Positions 24,301 to 37,590 of a stretch of DNA of 64,000 nucleotides are shown piece by piece (the stretch's first letter is position 1; each line of letters begins with the position of its first letter). The stretch is from Mucor racemosus. Taxonomy: Eukaryota; Mucoromycota; Mucoromycetes; Mucorales; Mucoraceae. The DNA lies in contig JAPEHQ010000005.1 of assembly GCA_027405735.1 (NCBI GenBank), forward strand, positions 2,232,001-2,296,000, read 5' to 3'. The position numbers and the translations under genes are program-made. The notes under the pieces were generated by a model, which did not search any database, was not told the DNA's origin, and saw nothing but the letters and a program-made list of their open reading frames with translations.

Positions 24301-25214
24301 TCGCATGTTTAGCTGATTTCTTTTTTTTGCCCAATTTTTCAGTGGTCATAAAAGCAGGAGGAGGGATCTCTGCATGACGATCTAATATTATGGCAGCATT
24401 AGGTTTTACTATTTAAGCAATAAGTCAAACACTTACTTTTAGCACTAGGGGATGACTTGTTTGAGTTTCTTGATGCATCTCCAGTTGAAGAGGTTGAATA
24501 AGAAAATTTAGGTGTTGAATTCTCATATTTTTTTTTGGATTTGTTGGTCAATGGAGCAAAATGAATTGGGCCACGTTTATCGTCAAGAGTGAAAGATTGA
24601 CGAAGAGCATCATGCAAACTTTTATAATCAATTGAATAATCTCCTTGTTCCATTTCCTTATTGACAACTTCTGAAAGAGGCTCTCTGGTAGATGAATGCT
24701 TTTTCTTTCCACTTGCCTTTTTGCTACTCTTATTAACAACTGTTGCGTTTTCATCATTAATATCAGTATCCGCAGTATTTGCAGTCTTGGCTTTTGCTTT
24801 TGAAGAATTAACTGATTTTAATTCATCATTTTGAGGAACTATATTCTCCTTGTCTTCTTCGTCATTAGCCTTTTTCTTGTTTTTTCTATTTTTCTTCTTC
24901 TTTGGCTTTTCTTTGAGAGTCTCAGCGTCTGTTTGCTGAATTTCCTCCTTGTTGTTATCCTCAGTTGAAGCAGGCTTTGCCTTTTTCTTGGAGCTATTGC
25001 GACGCGTTTTAGGCAATTCGTTAGTTTTACCTAAATTATCCACTTGAGTTTTCTGATGATCATTCACGTCCTTTTCGACGGCCTAAAGTAATGTTTTATC
25101 ATGTATTAGTCTTTTGTTTTCAGTTCCATATGATGCTAATCAGCACATGATCAGCTCAAAATAACTTACTTTTGTTGACTCATTAATATGAGTTTTTTCT
25201 TCTCCTTCTTTCAT
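21340..25214 (-). CDS. DIS3L2/Ssd1-family 3'-5' exoribonuclease
   Basis: Exons 25214-25170, 25082-24437, 24381-22737, 22679-22304 and 22251-21340 join without frame loss to 1207 residues. The first about 360 residues are Lys/Ser/Asn-rich and low in complexity. Cold-shock (OB) folds follow at about 381-446 and from about 490. The RNB domain begins near 655 with TIDPATAKDLDDA (Asp675, 681, 683, 684), then EVGVHIADVSHFV and later THFTSPIRRFADIIVHRQL. A C-terminal S1-like region ends PVNPFM. The four aspartates that hold catalytic metal are present, unlike yeast Ssd1, which is an inactive RNA-binding relative. DIS3L2 degrades uridylated RNAs in the cytoplasm. An acidic Asp-run interrupts the OB region (about 23480-23500). 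Confidence 0.93.
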
Positions 25215-25705
25215 ACAGATTAATATAAAATACTGAAGCGATTAAAAAGTCTACGGATTTATATATTATCAAACAATTGAAGAAGGTTACTTACATTAGC
25301 TTTCTAATGCTCTTTTTAAATGCTACAGTATCTGCCAAGACTGCTTTGTTGCTAATTACTACGGCAGGGAATTAGAGCGCGAAGCAATCAAATCGCATGA
25401 TTCGATATGCTACTACTAATGAGAGGCTCCAGCAACAATAACCACAACAAAAACAGTCCGTCGTTGACGCAGTAAAAAAAATCGATATGATAAAATCAAA
25501 GCCTGTTGAAACATTGATTTTTTTCGTATAAATATACCAAAAAAATTAGAGCTTATAGATTAATGTATATTAGACAGGATTCAAAAAAACTATTTTCAGA
25601 TGTCTTGTTGACTTGATCCTAAAATATTCTTCAAAGTAGAATACAGTAAGGATTATTCATTTTTTTTTCGTCGGCTGGCTGATTTGATTTGCACCCCGCT
25701 GTAAA
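25215..25705. other. 5' flank of the ribonuclease gene
   Basis: This contains the minus-strand leader and presumed promoter. No clear TATA box or RNA was seen. It ends where repeat C begins. Confidence 0.35.
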
Positions 25706-25709
25706 ACTG

Positions 25710-26355
25710 TGTGCGGTCTGAAAATTCAGACTTTGTAGCGGACATTTTCGGGACTCATTTTATCCTTACTAACACTCATGATTTTGATAAAAAAAACAGG
25801 AAAATCAAATTTTGATACCAAAATCGACGTTTAAATATACTACATTGTGAGAGCAAATTGTAGGCATAACTAATACACATTTTATAAAAGCTTAATATTA
25901 AATGTTAAGTAATGAAACTTAGCATTTTTGGCCCAAAAACGTTTTTTTGATTAAAGAATTTTCATGTAATACTTTACAATAAAAATGTTTGTTATTTTTT
26001 ATTGAGCAAATAAAGCTTTAAATGTTGTATATGTGTATATTTTTGTTTTTATGATTGGTAATATAGTTAACTCTAGATTTGCAAAATCAGAAAAAAAAAT
26101 CGGAAAATGTCAAAATCGATGATCTGGACAAGAATAATTTTCTAAATTAATATTCCGCTTATAAGCCCTGTAAGTCTTAAAAATAAGAGATTTTACGATA
26201 TTTGAGAACTTCTTCAGCATTTACGATGCTGTACCCGCTTGATTCAAGTTTATTACTGTAAATCTTTGCATCTGTTGATACTATGTGGTAGTTTATTTGA
26301 TGACAATCTAGTCTTACGTTCTAATTATCGCGCTAGTGTTGATTTACATTGCACA
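25710..26355 (+). repeat. Inverted-pair repeat C, copy 1
   Basis: This matches 39468-40095 in reverse complement. It starts near CGGTCTGAAAATTCAGAC, which contains a small hairpin (TCTGAAAATTCAGA), and ends near TTGATTTACATTG. Internal landmark: CCAAAATCGACGTTTAAATA. No coding potential was recognised. Confidence 0.8.
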
Positions 26356-26889
26356 TACAGGTTGCTATACACTATTGAAAAGTTTCAGAAGCTTGAATCC
26401 TGGAAGACGTAATGAAAAGTATAACTCCAAAAAACACTCACTCAAAGGTCAAATTACGGTCTTCATTCAGTACGTAAAAGCCTTGAGTTTTATTTCTTAA
26501 ATAAACATGGCGAGTCTTTTTATAAAAATAAAATTTATTATCAAGAAATATGTAATTATTTTCCTCCATTAGGATTTTCTTGATTTGAGATCATTTCAAA
26601 GATATTTTCGTCTTATTTCTCCTTTTTACCCTCTTTATTTCAAGCCAATTTATTTAATGCTTTACTAGAATTAACTTGAGCATTTACAAATGATCCCATC
26701 TACAGTATCAAACAGGGCGGGATGTGTATGAGACCATTTTACATCATACACATAAACATCTGCGTGCTCAAATGAGTAAGAGGATGCTTTCTAATAATAT
26801 ACTACAAAAGGTGGCTTTTTCTAAAAAAAAACGGGGCAGGCAAACCAGAGATCAGAATTTTATTTTAAAAAAGGATGTTTATAAACCTC

Positions 26890-27065
26890 ATTAATATCTG
26901 TTATAAAAGCGTACATTTTTTGACTAGAGAGAGAGTAATCGAGCGTAACAAGTTAGAACCACCAATCATATGATATATTCATTAAAAAAATTGCAAAAGC
27001 GAGCCCGCAGGACGACACCTTAATTGAGTGTAGCAAGATTAGACGGCTAGTAAATCTACTATGCA
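26890..27065 (+). repeat. Short repeat D, copy 1
   Basis: This matches 40150-40320 in reverse complement. The core is ATTGCAAAAGCGAGCCCG, a GC-rich patch in an AT-rich setting, followed by TTGAGTGTAGCAAGATTAGA. It lies on the other side of repeat C from its partner, so C and D are independent units. Confidence 0.65.
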
Positions 27066-29350
27066 AAATACAGCTAAAACACTAGAGCCAAATTCGATGA
27101 TATGAGCTAGTTTTCTCATTTGTTTCCCAAACATAGAAGTTCGGGGCCATTACAGGCCATACAACAACACACAATATGAAAACGTTGTATTTATCACATG
27201 ATTGGATCTCAACAGCAGATATACTAAAATCAATCTATCAAAGCTAATGCATCTTGCGTAAAGGTTAATATCTGATATCTTTTATACAACGTGATAAATA
27301 AATAACAAATGATTGATCCTGTTTTTGTTCATTGAGTTACAAAAACTCGTTTGTATAGATAATGTTAAATTGTTCATTTTTTTTAATAACTACTAATTTT
27401 ATTGTAAAAATAAAAATGTGCAATCATATTTCATATGTTATAAATTGTAAAATTTGGTTAATTTAAGTTGTCGTATCTCTTTTAGTGTGCAAAACAATTA
27501 TTTGAGGTATATTTTCATTATTTCGTCGGAACGGAAATTAGGAGATTTCAAATCTCAGCTCAGGGGTAAAGGTTTGGCTTCTTTTGAGATGTTTTCGTCA
27601 AAATGAAAGATATATTCTAAATATGATGCAAAGGAAAGCATAAACCTATGCTATCTGGAATTATACTGCATAAAACTATTATAATTTAATTTTTTTTTTT
27701 AGCTTGTAAAACCTGTTTAGCGCTAAATACCATATCTAATTCATTATTCATTATGCAGTATCTGGCTTGTCATACCTTAAACAATAACCTTTCATTGTAC
27801 ATATTATACAACAATTTCGAGTCTCAATATTGTATTTAATTGTTTTGTCTTGGCATGAATGCCATTGATAATTGAAAGGTATATTTAGCGATAATTTCCC
27901 AAATTGGCGCCTCGTAATTAATGCAATTTATTATATAATTGGTACATTAAATAGGTAAAATTAAGTGTCTATATCAATAGAAACAGAAGTTTTTTTTTTC
28001 AGCCACACCAAGTTTAAGCTTTCTTGGCAGTTCCTACAAACGTTGCATATAGAATTTATAGTTTTCCCCTGAAAAAAGAAAGCCCTTTCCCTCTAAATCT
28101 AAATTTGAAAAAAAAGAGCAATTTATTCTGTTTTATTGCCAAGCATTTAAATAGTTATGAAATGTAAGAAATTCTTAATTATCCGTGGATTTTGTAGAAT
28201 ATCGAGTATATTATGTATAAGATCTACTGCATCATAATGTAATATAGTATAAAAAATTAAGCTGGCTGCGTCTCATGATGATGTGATGAAATGGGTTGCC
28301 ATCATAATGATGCTTTTTTCTCGTAAAAAAGGTTATCCACATATCTCGTCCTGAGCCGAAGTAAATGATAACCGCCGCAATTTTTATATATAGTACGGAA
28401 TAATATAAATATATATATATAAATATACTCCCGAGACATTTTTGCGAAAGGATAATCTTGTGTGTTTGGCAAGGAAATCTACGGCAGAAAACGGCGTTGT
28501 TGTCGTTGTTCGTCATAATGTTGTACAACAGCTTAGTTTTTGCTTTTTCTCTGGACGACATTAGTCCAAAAAATCAAATGTTCAGCTTTAACATTGTAGC
28601 TTAAGCATAATATATCGGCATGCAGCCACTATTTTTTTTTTTTTTTTTTTTTTTTCAATCCATTTTAGGATAAAAAAGAACATTTGAGCTGTATGGCGAG
28701 TGTGTTTGAATCCAATATATTTGATTGAAGCTAATGCTATCTTTAATTTACATTCAGATACATACAATAATGTATTTAATCATAAAGTGCTTGATATTGC
28801 ATGATGTTTGATTTAATATGCTTAGCATTTCTTTTTTTTTTTATTATTTATGTATTTAATGATTTTCAATGATTTTATTTGCACGACATTCATTTGTTTT
28901 TTTTCTTCTTCTTCTTTAAAAAACGATGAGATAAATGTTTATATAGAAAAAGAGTTGTGTAACTTTTTTATAACCAACAAGTTAAAATAAGATTGCTGGT
29001 TGTACAATTCTTGTTCATGTTAGCTTGTAACAAGCAACAAAAATCAAGAAATTTATTTTTTCGTGAATTTATATAAACAAAAAACAGTGTTTGTGTTTTG
29101 CATGTTTATTATATAAATCTGATTTATGCGACGTAAATAATCAAACGATTTAGATGTAAGGAAAGTTGTACTTTTCATGTCATACCTAAAGAAATGGACT
29201 TTTTAGGTTTGTTCCATTTATATAAAAGAGATCTTTCCTGTATAAATGATGTGTAACAGATTGATTTATGAAAAAAGAATTAGTATAGATGTACATTTAT
29301 TAGAAAGAAAAGAGAAAAAAAAGGACAGTGAATTATATATGTTGTCAATG

Positions 29351-29386
<36 letters not shown>

Positions 29387-29515
29387 TTAGTAAAACTAAG
29401 TAGCAATTAATTGTATTAATAGTATAATATTATGTTGTTGTTTGGGTGTATAGATTTGATGAAAAATGTGGCTGTTGTATTTTTGGAATTGATTTCTAGA
29501 GTAAAATGTTTAAAA
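27066..29515. other. Intergenic with microsatellites
   Basis: No gene supported. It contains a 24-base T run at 28632-28655 and a GT dinucleotide microsatellite of about 33 bases at 29353-29385. The last about 200 bases are the 3' flank of the glycosyltransferase gene. Confidence 0.5.
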
Positions 29516-31359
29516 TTATTGCTCATTATCTTCATCAAAAAACTTTTCAGCAACAATATATTTATCATTTGTCTTGTAAAGTCTCTTGATACAAGCAATA
29601 GAAGCAGGTAAAGTCATGAAAGCCCATGCGGCAATAGGTAAAGATATGTAATCGAAAACGTTACGCAAGGTACGAGACTCCGACTTGCCATACAGTTCCC
29701 GATCAACAACTCGATGAAGGTGCTCGTAAATGGCCAAAGTACCAAATAGCGGAAGAGGTAAAAATACAGTGATAATCTTGACAATGTTCCACAAGGTAGC
29801 GAATAATTCGGAGGTGAGGATAGGATTTTCAGTTGGTTCGACAAAAGCAACCATTGAATGAGGTGGAAACAAGATAAACTGCATCAATGGTACTGCAGCA
29901 AACATGAGCCAACCCGAAGTGACAGGAATCAGATGAGCCTCCATAACTTTGGTACACATGACAAGTTTGTCGAGCCAAAAGCTAGGTGAAGCATACATAC
30001 TTGTCTTTTTAGCAGTGAGAGAAGCAAATACATGGCTTCCATCTAAAATTGTATCTTTGACACCAAATGAATTACGAAGAGTATAAGCAAGATCAGCGAT
30101 ACCATTATAATGACGTTTAGCTTGTACAAAACGAGCATTCAAGTTTGCAAAATAGCCAGGTGTTTGAACATTTGTCAAATTAATAGGTACAAAGATAGGA
30201 CAACAACGCGCAAGTCCGTCTGTTTTGAAGAAACATTTCAACATCATGTGCATATCTTCACCAACTGAATCAGCATCTGTATCCCAGTAACCAACTCTCT
30301 CTGCTAAGACCATACTAAGACTATAAGTAGAGCAAGGAAAAGAAAGCCCACGACTATTACTTAAACTAGACATAACCATAGCAGACCAAGTGATATCAGT
30401 CATTCTAACTGCAGCAGGTACTTCATAGCAATTGCGAGAAAAGAAAATAGGTGGAGCAAATAATAAAAAGTAGGGATCTTCTGCTCTATTAAATGATTTC
30501 TCAACCTAAGTGTAAATGGATTAGTAAACTTGTGGTACATGATATCAGAATTATCTCCATACTTCTTTAGTGTATAACTCGGGAATAGATGAGTCAGAAT
30601 CAGATACAGTCAAGATAACTCTTCTTCTATCGATGCCTTGCTGCAACATTTGTGCACAACCATGTCTTGCAGCAAAGGCTACATTAGAACCCTTTCCGCG
30701 CGTTTCACCGGGAATGTCAGCAGGATGAGCAGTTACAATAAATTGAAGGAAACTATCCTTGAAATAATCTGCTAAATTGTCTGATTTCTGTTCATAATTC
30801 AATTCAGATGCTTCCATAGCCAAGATAATGACATAATTAGTTTGAGCATTCCTATAAAAAGTTGTTGGTTGTTTAGTAATTTTGCTATAACCCCCTTCTC
30901 TTCTCCCCCCTTTATTTACTTGTGATTGGCTAAACGTTTGATAGTATCTCTTAATAAAGCCTCTGGTTCTGCATAATTAGGTACGATAAAGGCATGAATA
31001 AAGTGAGATTCATCATATGGGTTTAATGAGGTCTCCATTTCTTCAAGTTCGTCAACCGATGTAATTCTTTCACGAGTAGTAGCAGTAGTATTAGTAGTTG
31101 TATCCGCCTTTTCTGTAGTATTGCTTTTATTAGATCTTTGATTCCATTCACGAATTGTCTTTCTCATCCTAGCTGCTGTGGTATAAAATTTGAATACATG
31201 GTTTACTTGAGTGTACAAAAAGATTGTGAAATAAATCAATAAAAATACGATATAGGTGCGAGGAATTAAAAGCGGACCAAGAGGTAACAACAAGACTGAC
31301 CCAATGGCTGCCATAGGTGCCACTAATTCAAATGGATAATTTAATAGTGCCGCCTTCAT
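29516..31359 (-). CDS. Family-2-like membrane glycosyltransferase
   Basis: Exons 31359-30920, 30851-30563 and 30505-29516 give 572 residues. Two N-terminal membrane segments (about 10-55) are followed by a basic, Thr-rich stretch. The cytosolic catalytic region has SDSDSS (231-236), DTDADSVGEDMHM (about 318-330, ED as probable base) and QAKRHYNG, a variant of the processive-enzyme QxxRW motif. At least three more membrane segments lie at the C-terminus (for example MFAAVPLMQFILF). This layout matches the fungal glyco_trans_2-like group related to, but distinct from, chitin synthases and ceramide glucosyltransferases. The sugar donor and product cannot be told from sequence. The leader upstream of the ATG is strongly pyrimidine-rich on the coding strand. 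Confidence 0.85.
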
Positions 31360-32779
31360 AGTTTATAATGTATAGAAAAAGGGAATAAAAAAGGGAAGGA
31401 AAAAAAGAAAAGAAAAAAAGAAAAAGCTCGTATACTCTCTATTTATCTCTTTTTGGTCCACACACCAAGCTTTTTTTAAAACCTCATTTTCACATTTGAG
31501 TGTAACCCAAATGTTCTTATTTTAAACGCACTCTAAATGTGGAAAAATAGTGCAGCGCCCTACTGCCGAGATTACGCAAGAATATTTATCCATTGTGATA
31601 ACTTCTTGCAAATTAAAAAATGTAAATATCGATTGTTGCCCGACGTTGTTGCCTTTATTGTTGTTGTTATATTTAACCCTTGATCCTTTTTTTTTTTATG
31701 AAATTGAAAGGAGGAATTTTATTTATTTAAATAAAAAGCAAGGGGATACACAAATTTCATAAAAGTATAAATTATGATTGTTTTTGTTGCATTAGTAAAT
31801 AATTTTACTTTATTCCTCTTCAACACAATCATGTCATTAAGTGTAACAAGCGTACAAAAAAAAAAAAAAATGTTTTGAAACGTGATGGAATATGAAATAC
31901 ATCATTGAATGAAAATTACAATGGCTCAACTAGATTTCATGATAGTAAAATTATTCTTTACATTATAATTTTATATCATTTTTGAATTGTTGTTGCCCTG
32001 TTTTTTAGCATAGAATTAAAAATGATCGGATCAGAAAATTGTGAACGGGGATTTGAATGCTCAAAAAAGGAAATTGATAAAATAGTGTCTAGTATTTTCG
32101 CAGTTTTTTTTGACATTGATCCAAGCTTTAAGGTATTTTAAAGACCTGTGCTATTGAAATAACATGGCTTTTCAATAAGGGCATAAAATATTCTACTATT
32201 AGAGTAGATGGGTATTTTTTAAACCAACTTTTTTGCTGCAAACATTGTCGTTTACAAAATATATTCATCATGTTTAACAGCATTGAATCGAGTGCCAAGC
32301 TTTGAAAATTCATGAAAAAAAAAAAAAAAAAGAAGTTGCAATATGTAACAAGGCATTTTATATCATATTGCATGTTTCCATCGACATGTTTTAATTCATT
32401 GATGATATCATTTGTTTTATATAGTGTCTCTTTGGTTGGTATGTATCGATCTACACATCTTTGAATACCCTAGAAAACGCTCCCTCCTCCACCCCCTCCT
32501 CCGCGTGCCTTACACAGCGTCAAAAGAGAATGTAGATTTATTTCCTATCAGATTTCCACAACATCATGTGTTTATTTAAGAGTAATTATAAAATAAAATA
32601 CCATTAATCATATTACACCTTTTATTTGCATATGATTACAAATTTTTTAAGGAGTCAAATCAATAGATTCCAATCTCATTATTCATGCCAAATGACGTGC
32701 TTTGATCGATTCGATGTATAATTAAGCTATGTTATGTTACAAAGCAAGCAAACAAGCAAGCAATTCTTTATTACAATGT
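31360..32779. other. Intergenic between glycosyltransferase and RIO1 genes
   Basis: This holds the 5' flank of the glycosyltransferase gene and the 3' flank of RIO1. Homopolymer A/T runs lie near 31690, 31860 and 32315. No gene or repeat was recognised. Confidence 0.4.
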
Positions 32780-34736
32780 CTATTTCTTCTTTTTGCTACT
32801 AGTTTTAATCTTTCTCTTCTTTTCGGCCTTGGGGAGTTTATGCTTTCTACGTTCTCTAGCCTCTTCCTTGGTTTTTTGTTTTCTTTCCTTTTTATCGTCT
32901 TTATCTTCATTCTTTTTGCCTCTTGGAGTTCTAGGTTTTCTTTCTCCATTCTCATCTTCAGAATCATCGTCTTCGTCTTCTGAATTACCATCACCACCAT
33001 CATCATCAGAATCATTATCCGCAGCAGAATCACTATCTTTTCCTGCTTCAGCCACAGATTTATCATCATTTTCGTCATCATCATCAATGTTTAGTTGCTG
33101 AATTGACTTTGTTACACCAGTGCCAAGTAAATCAGCATAAACAAGGTTTTTTCCTTCACCTTGCTCGACTATTAATGTATCTCTATCAATATCAATGACT
33201 TCTTCCAATGTAGTAGGTATATAAGATTTCATAAAAATTTCATCTTCCACTGTATTGATTTCGAGATTGGGATTTGCGTTCATTTCTTCTTGAATCTAAT
33301 AGATAGAATATAAGTTAAATGTGCATAATACATTGTAATTACTGCATTTTACCTTTTCTAAGCGAGCATCTACCTCTTCTTCTTCATTACCAAATGTAAC
33401 ATCAGTAACAAATTTAAAAAGTTCCATAATACTCATCACTCGCACTCCCTTTTTAGCAAAATAATCTGTAACATTGGAAAGATCCTTTCTTAAAAATTCT
33501 GATGCGTGAGGATGGTCATGCTCCACAGACTGAGATACATCGATAATATATAATTTCTTGGAATGATACAAAATATTATATTCACTCAAATCAGCATGCA
33601 CCAATTTACAGACTTGATACATGGTACGCACATTTTTAACGAGTTGATAATACAAAGCTGGATATCTTGAATTCTCGATCTGTGCATCCTTTAAACGGGG
33701 ATAAGCCCATCCATTTTTATCACCCAAAAATTCCATTACCAAAACATGCATTCTCAATACAAGTGCGTTGGGTGATGGAATGCCTGCTTGTTGAATACGT
33801 CTTAAATTACGCATCTCCTTTTCTGCCCACACTTTGACCATCTTTCTAGGATTGGACTTGGAATAACCATGTCTGAAACGGAATTCACCTGTAACATATC
33901 TATCACGATCCTTGAATGTTAAAATAGATGTCTTATAAACCTTGATGGCCCTATGTTGACCATCTTCAGTCATGGCATGATACACATTGGCTTCTTTACC
34001 AGTACTGATACAACCGTTAATTTCATAGAAAACACCTCTATTCAACATTTTGAAAAGAATGATACGAGTACGAGGATCGAGTACTTGTTCTACAGTAGCA
34101 CGATCAGCCTTATCTTTCTGAACAGTCCTATTGAGTGTATTAGTAACATATAAATAATTGTGAAATGTTAGATCAATTTACTTGTCTCCACTGGCTTTCT
34201 TGGAACTCAATTTAATATCACTTGCAACAGAAGATGAAATTTTAGAGGGATTGTAATCTTCTCCAATGTGAATTCTACTAGCAAAATGACCTAAACTATC
34301 AATTTGACTATCCAGCATTTGCTTTTTATCGGCAGTAACTTCTTGTCCATCTGCTGCTGTTGCTGCTGCTGCTTTACGAAGAGGTGCAGGTGCAAGTTTT
34401 CTGTTGACTGCAGGTGCTGGTTTATCAGCAGAGACAGAAGGTGCAATTTGTTGACGAAGTTTGTTGTATTGTTTAGTGAAATCTATATATAGATACTAGT
34501 TTAATATCTTGATTTGATATACTACATCAATTGCTTTTTTTTTTTTTTTTTTTTTTTTTACCTCCAGTGGCATTATCCCACATGTCTGTATCATTGAGTT
34601 CATCATCGAGATAATCGTCATAATCGTCATAATCATCATATTCTTCTTCGTCTTCTGCTTGTACTAATTCCTCATCTACTTGACCTTCAGAAGGTAATTC
34701 TTGGGTAGCTTCTAACTCTTTCAAGTCTGCTGACAT
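32780..34736 (-). CDS. RIO1: RIO1-type atypical protein kinase
   Basis: Exons 34736-34562, 34482-34182, 34127-33353 and 33295-32780 join to 588 residues. An acidic N-terminus contains repeated DDY units. The RIO domain starts near residue 180: STGKEANVY loop (about 200-208), AIKVYK with catalytic Lys221, [28 protein letters not shown] (catalytic Asp338) and [13 protein letters not shown] (metal Asp355). The C-terminus is acidic and then Lys-rich, as in yeast and human RIO1. RIO1 acts in late cytoplasmic maturation of the 40S ribosomal subunit. Intron 1 (34561-34483) opens with GT and then 25 A on the coding strand. Confidence 0.96.
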
Positions 34737-35389
34737 GATATTTATTGCTAAAATATGAAAACTGTCAATGAGATATAAAAAAAAATAGCTGGAAAATCTT
34801 TTGACATGGAAGAAGCGTCTATAAGCCACACAAAAAAATGAAAAATAGTATATAAATATAAAGCAGTAATTGATCTTGAACAATGGTATAGGGTTCTCTG
34901 TTATCAGTTTCGTCAAATATGTCGTTCCATGCATCCATACGCTCTGTATTTATCGCCGTTTTCGTACTGCTTGTGCCGAAAATACAGTTTTTCAAAGCTC
35001 ATGTTTCGACAGTTTGAAGCAATTTTTTCGAGCAGAAAGCAACCCCAACATCATCCTTCATTTGTAGAGACTCTCTGCACTTCTCTCGATCGAAAAAAAT
35101 TGGGATTTCTTCCTTGCTACTATATCATACTAAGAAGCTAGATTTCTTTTGTTTTCTCTAAGCTTTGAAAAAGAAAATTATTGCTGAATTTTTAGACATA
35201 AATTTAAATCAGTTTCTGATGAGATCACAACAGATTATATGATGTATATACCGTCGCTATTCATATCATATTAAAGGCTATTTCAAAACTCGATTATACT
35301 ACACTATATACTAGCGACAAATTACTTTTCAAATTGTTTTTTTTTAAAGAAACTTTTTTGAAGTATTCATAGTTTCCAGTATTTAAAAT
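34737..35389. other. 5' flank of RIO1, nothing else recognised
   Basis: Leader and presumed promoter of the minus-strand RIO1 gene. The short frames around 34870-35140 have no recognisable domain and sit over the promoter. Confidence 0.4.
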
Positions 35390-37060
35390 TGCGAGTGTCC
35401 TCTCTTATCTATAAATAACTCCATACTAATTTCTTTTTATGATATACCTTAGACACTGAAAAATAGACATGCATTGATCGCATTATGCTGTCTACTTTTG
35501 AATTTATTTTATACCTCATGAAAGACTCGAAAACAGATAAAATTTGCTGCTTTTCCTTGATATCAGAGGTCCGACTTGTCATCCCTACTCAACTTTTTTT
35601 TTCACTAAATAACACCAAGAGGAAACTATATGATAATCTACTTGAGATGTTCAGCTTTAATCCAAAGATGAGTATCCGGAAATATCCTATCTTTTGCAGT
35701 TTATTTAAGTCTTTCAGTGCTAATGTTTCAGATTTTTACAGGTATCTCACTGTTAGAAATTATAAACTTTGAGGCTTCATATTTCCATGAAAAATTAAGC
35801 TATACTAACAATTGTTAATAATAAAACTGACTTGTTTTTTAGCACTCTATAACCTATTTAAGTATGAAAAAAGTCTGAGCACTTTTATTTTTTCTTCATT
35901 TTTTTTGACATTTTTATAGTAGATTTCAAAATATTTGTTAAATTTATCAGCAGTTTTTCTTTACTCATGGCATCAACCTCGTTGAGCTCTCTCGGACTCA
36001 ATTCAGATTTTTTAAAAATATTAATTTTTCGTGGAAATATCCTCAAAAATATGTACAAAGAGATACCTTCGCTTCTAACCTCAATTTTTCCCCTATATAC
36101 CCTTATCCCAAATTCTGAATCTGAAAAAAAATTGACAAAAATCTCGTTTTCTCTACGAGAAATGCAGCTAGAAGGTTCATCAATAGCTCATTCGATAGAT
36201 ACCTTTTTTGCGCATCATGTTCATTACTTATATTTGCAATATGCTTATAAAAAATATTGTGTATCTTCAAAAAACCTTCAAAATTTAAATTGCATTTTGC
36301 GCACGATTTAATATAAAACATTTGTCTGGATTTTATTTAGATAGATGCAAAATTTAAAACTGTGCAAAAACCATTTAATATGCTAGGTAGATTTATTTTG
36401 CAGTTCATGAGCCATTAAACGATTTTGTTTTTTTATCCATTTTTCGACCATTTTTTAAAATCAATTTTGGAACTCAATTAGCATAGGTTGTGAGCTGTAA
36501 TGTGAACTATTATTTTGATTATCTCGACGAAAAATTATTATTTTTTGCTGAAACAAAAAATAAGATGTAGCTTTCAGCTGAATCTATAATACCGTGAAGA
36601 CAAAAAAGTAATATCTTAATTTTAGAGCTTAAATTTTATAATTGATTTTAGATCAATTTTTGGTCAACGTTAGGACAATACACGTATATTTGGATATTAA
36701 GTCTCTTATTTTTGGAAAAATAATATCAATAGCTCATAGAGGAAGTCAATATATATATACTTTAACAAATTGATGGGATTCGACGCAATACTGGGCGGGG
36801 AAGTTCAATAAACGTCAGAAATCATCTAAAGAGTAGATTTCTACCACTCTAAAAATTGATAGCAAAATCTTTATCGGCAAATTCTAATCCTAGATGCTTT
36901 TCAACATTACATGATGAGGGTATGTAGAATATATAGATACGCCTATTTTATACAATGATCTCGCATGGCAACTTTCACAGATCTACTATGTGTCGAGAAA
37001 ATTATTGCCGAAGTGCGCCAATGATTTTTTGCGCATTTCTTGTTGTATGCCACCTAGTAC
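35390..37060 (+). repeat. Repeat family A, copy A4
   Basis: The copy extends to about 37060. It preserves the uninterrupted targets of the Crypton (TATTATTTTG then ATTATCTCGACG near 36510) and of the MITE (near 36725). The part 35600-36290 is almost identical by eye to 42060-42745, and both hold the same 114-codon frame (35967-36311 and 42427-42771). Confidence 0.85.
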
Positions 37061-37590
37061 CATATGTTATCACCTTTTACAGTATCAATACACCTTACAA
37101 TCTATTGATTACGACATGCATTATTGAAGTGGTGCAAAGTCTTGATATCAGATATAAGAAACTCCTGGAGCGTACTAAGTTTATCCAACAATTACCAAGA
37201 ACGCTTGGACCTCCATTATGACACCATATTATTTGATCCCAGCGGTTAATCAATCAAGTAGCTATCAAGTCAACATCCAAGCGCATTTAGCGCAGCATTA
37301 AAACAAGGCAGTTCACAAGCTCTGCAAGAACGGTTAAATTATGATTGATCCATTTCAGTCCATAAATTACTATCAAACAGATCTAATGGTTCGATAGTAC
37401 CTTAAATTACATCTCAGGATCTCAATATCAAATCAATATAAAAAGCCATACTTTTATATCTAAATAAACGATATCTAGTTTTTATTATACAGTTGAATAA
37501 TTGATTTATTGCTCATCCTCTTTTAACTATATTCTTTTTTAAGTATTATTTATCAAACCTGAAAATATGCAACAAGTATTATCTTTATTC
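37060..37590 (-). repeat. Repeat module B, minus orientation, after A4
   Basis: Reverse complement of 6870-7450. It begins TGTTGTATGCCACCTAGTACC and ends ATTTATCAAACCTGAAAATATG. Confidence 0.82.

Noticed and set aside
28232..28561. 109-codon minus-strand frame
   Set aside because: Low-complexity translation with no domain, in AT-rich DNA where such frames arise by chance.
32793..33101. Ser/Phe-rich plus-strand frame
   Set aside because: Antisense shadow of the acidic and Lys-rich C-terminus of RIO1.
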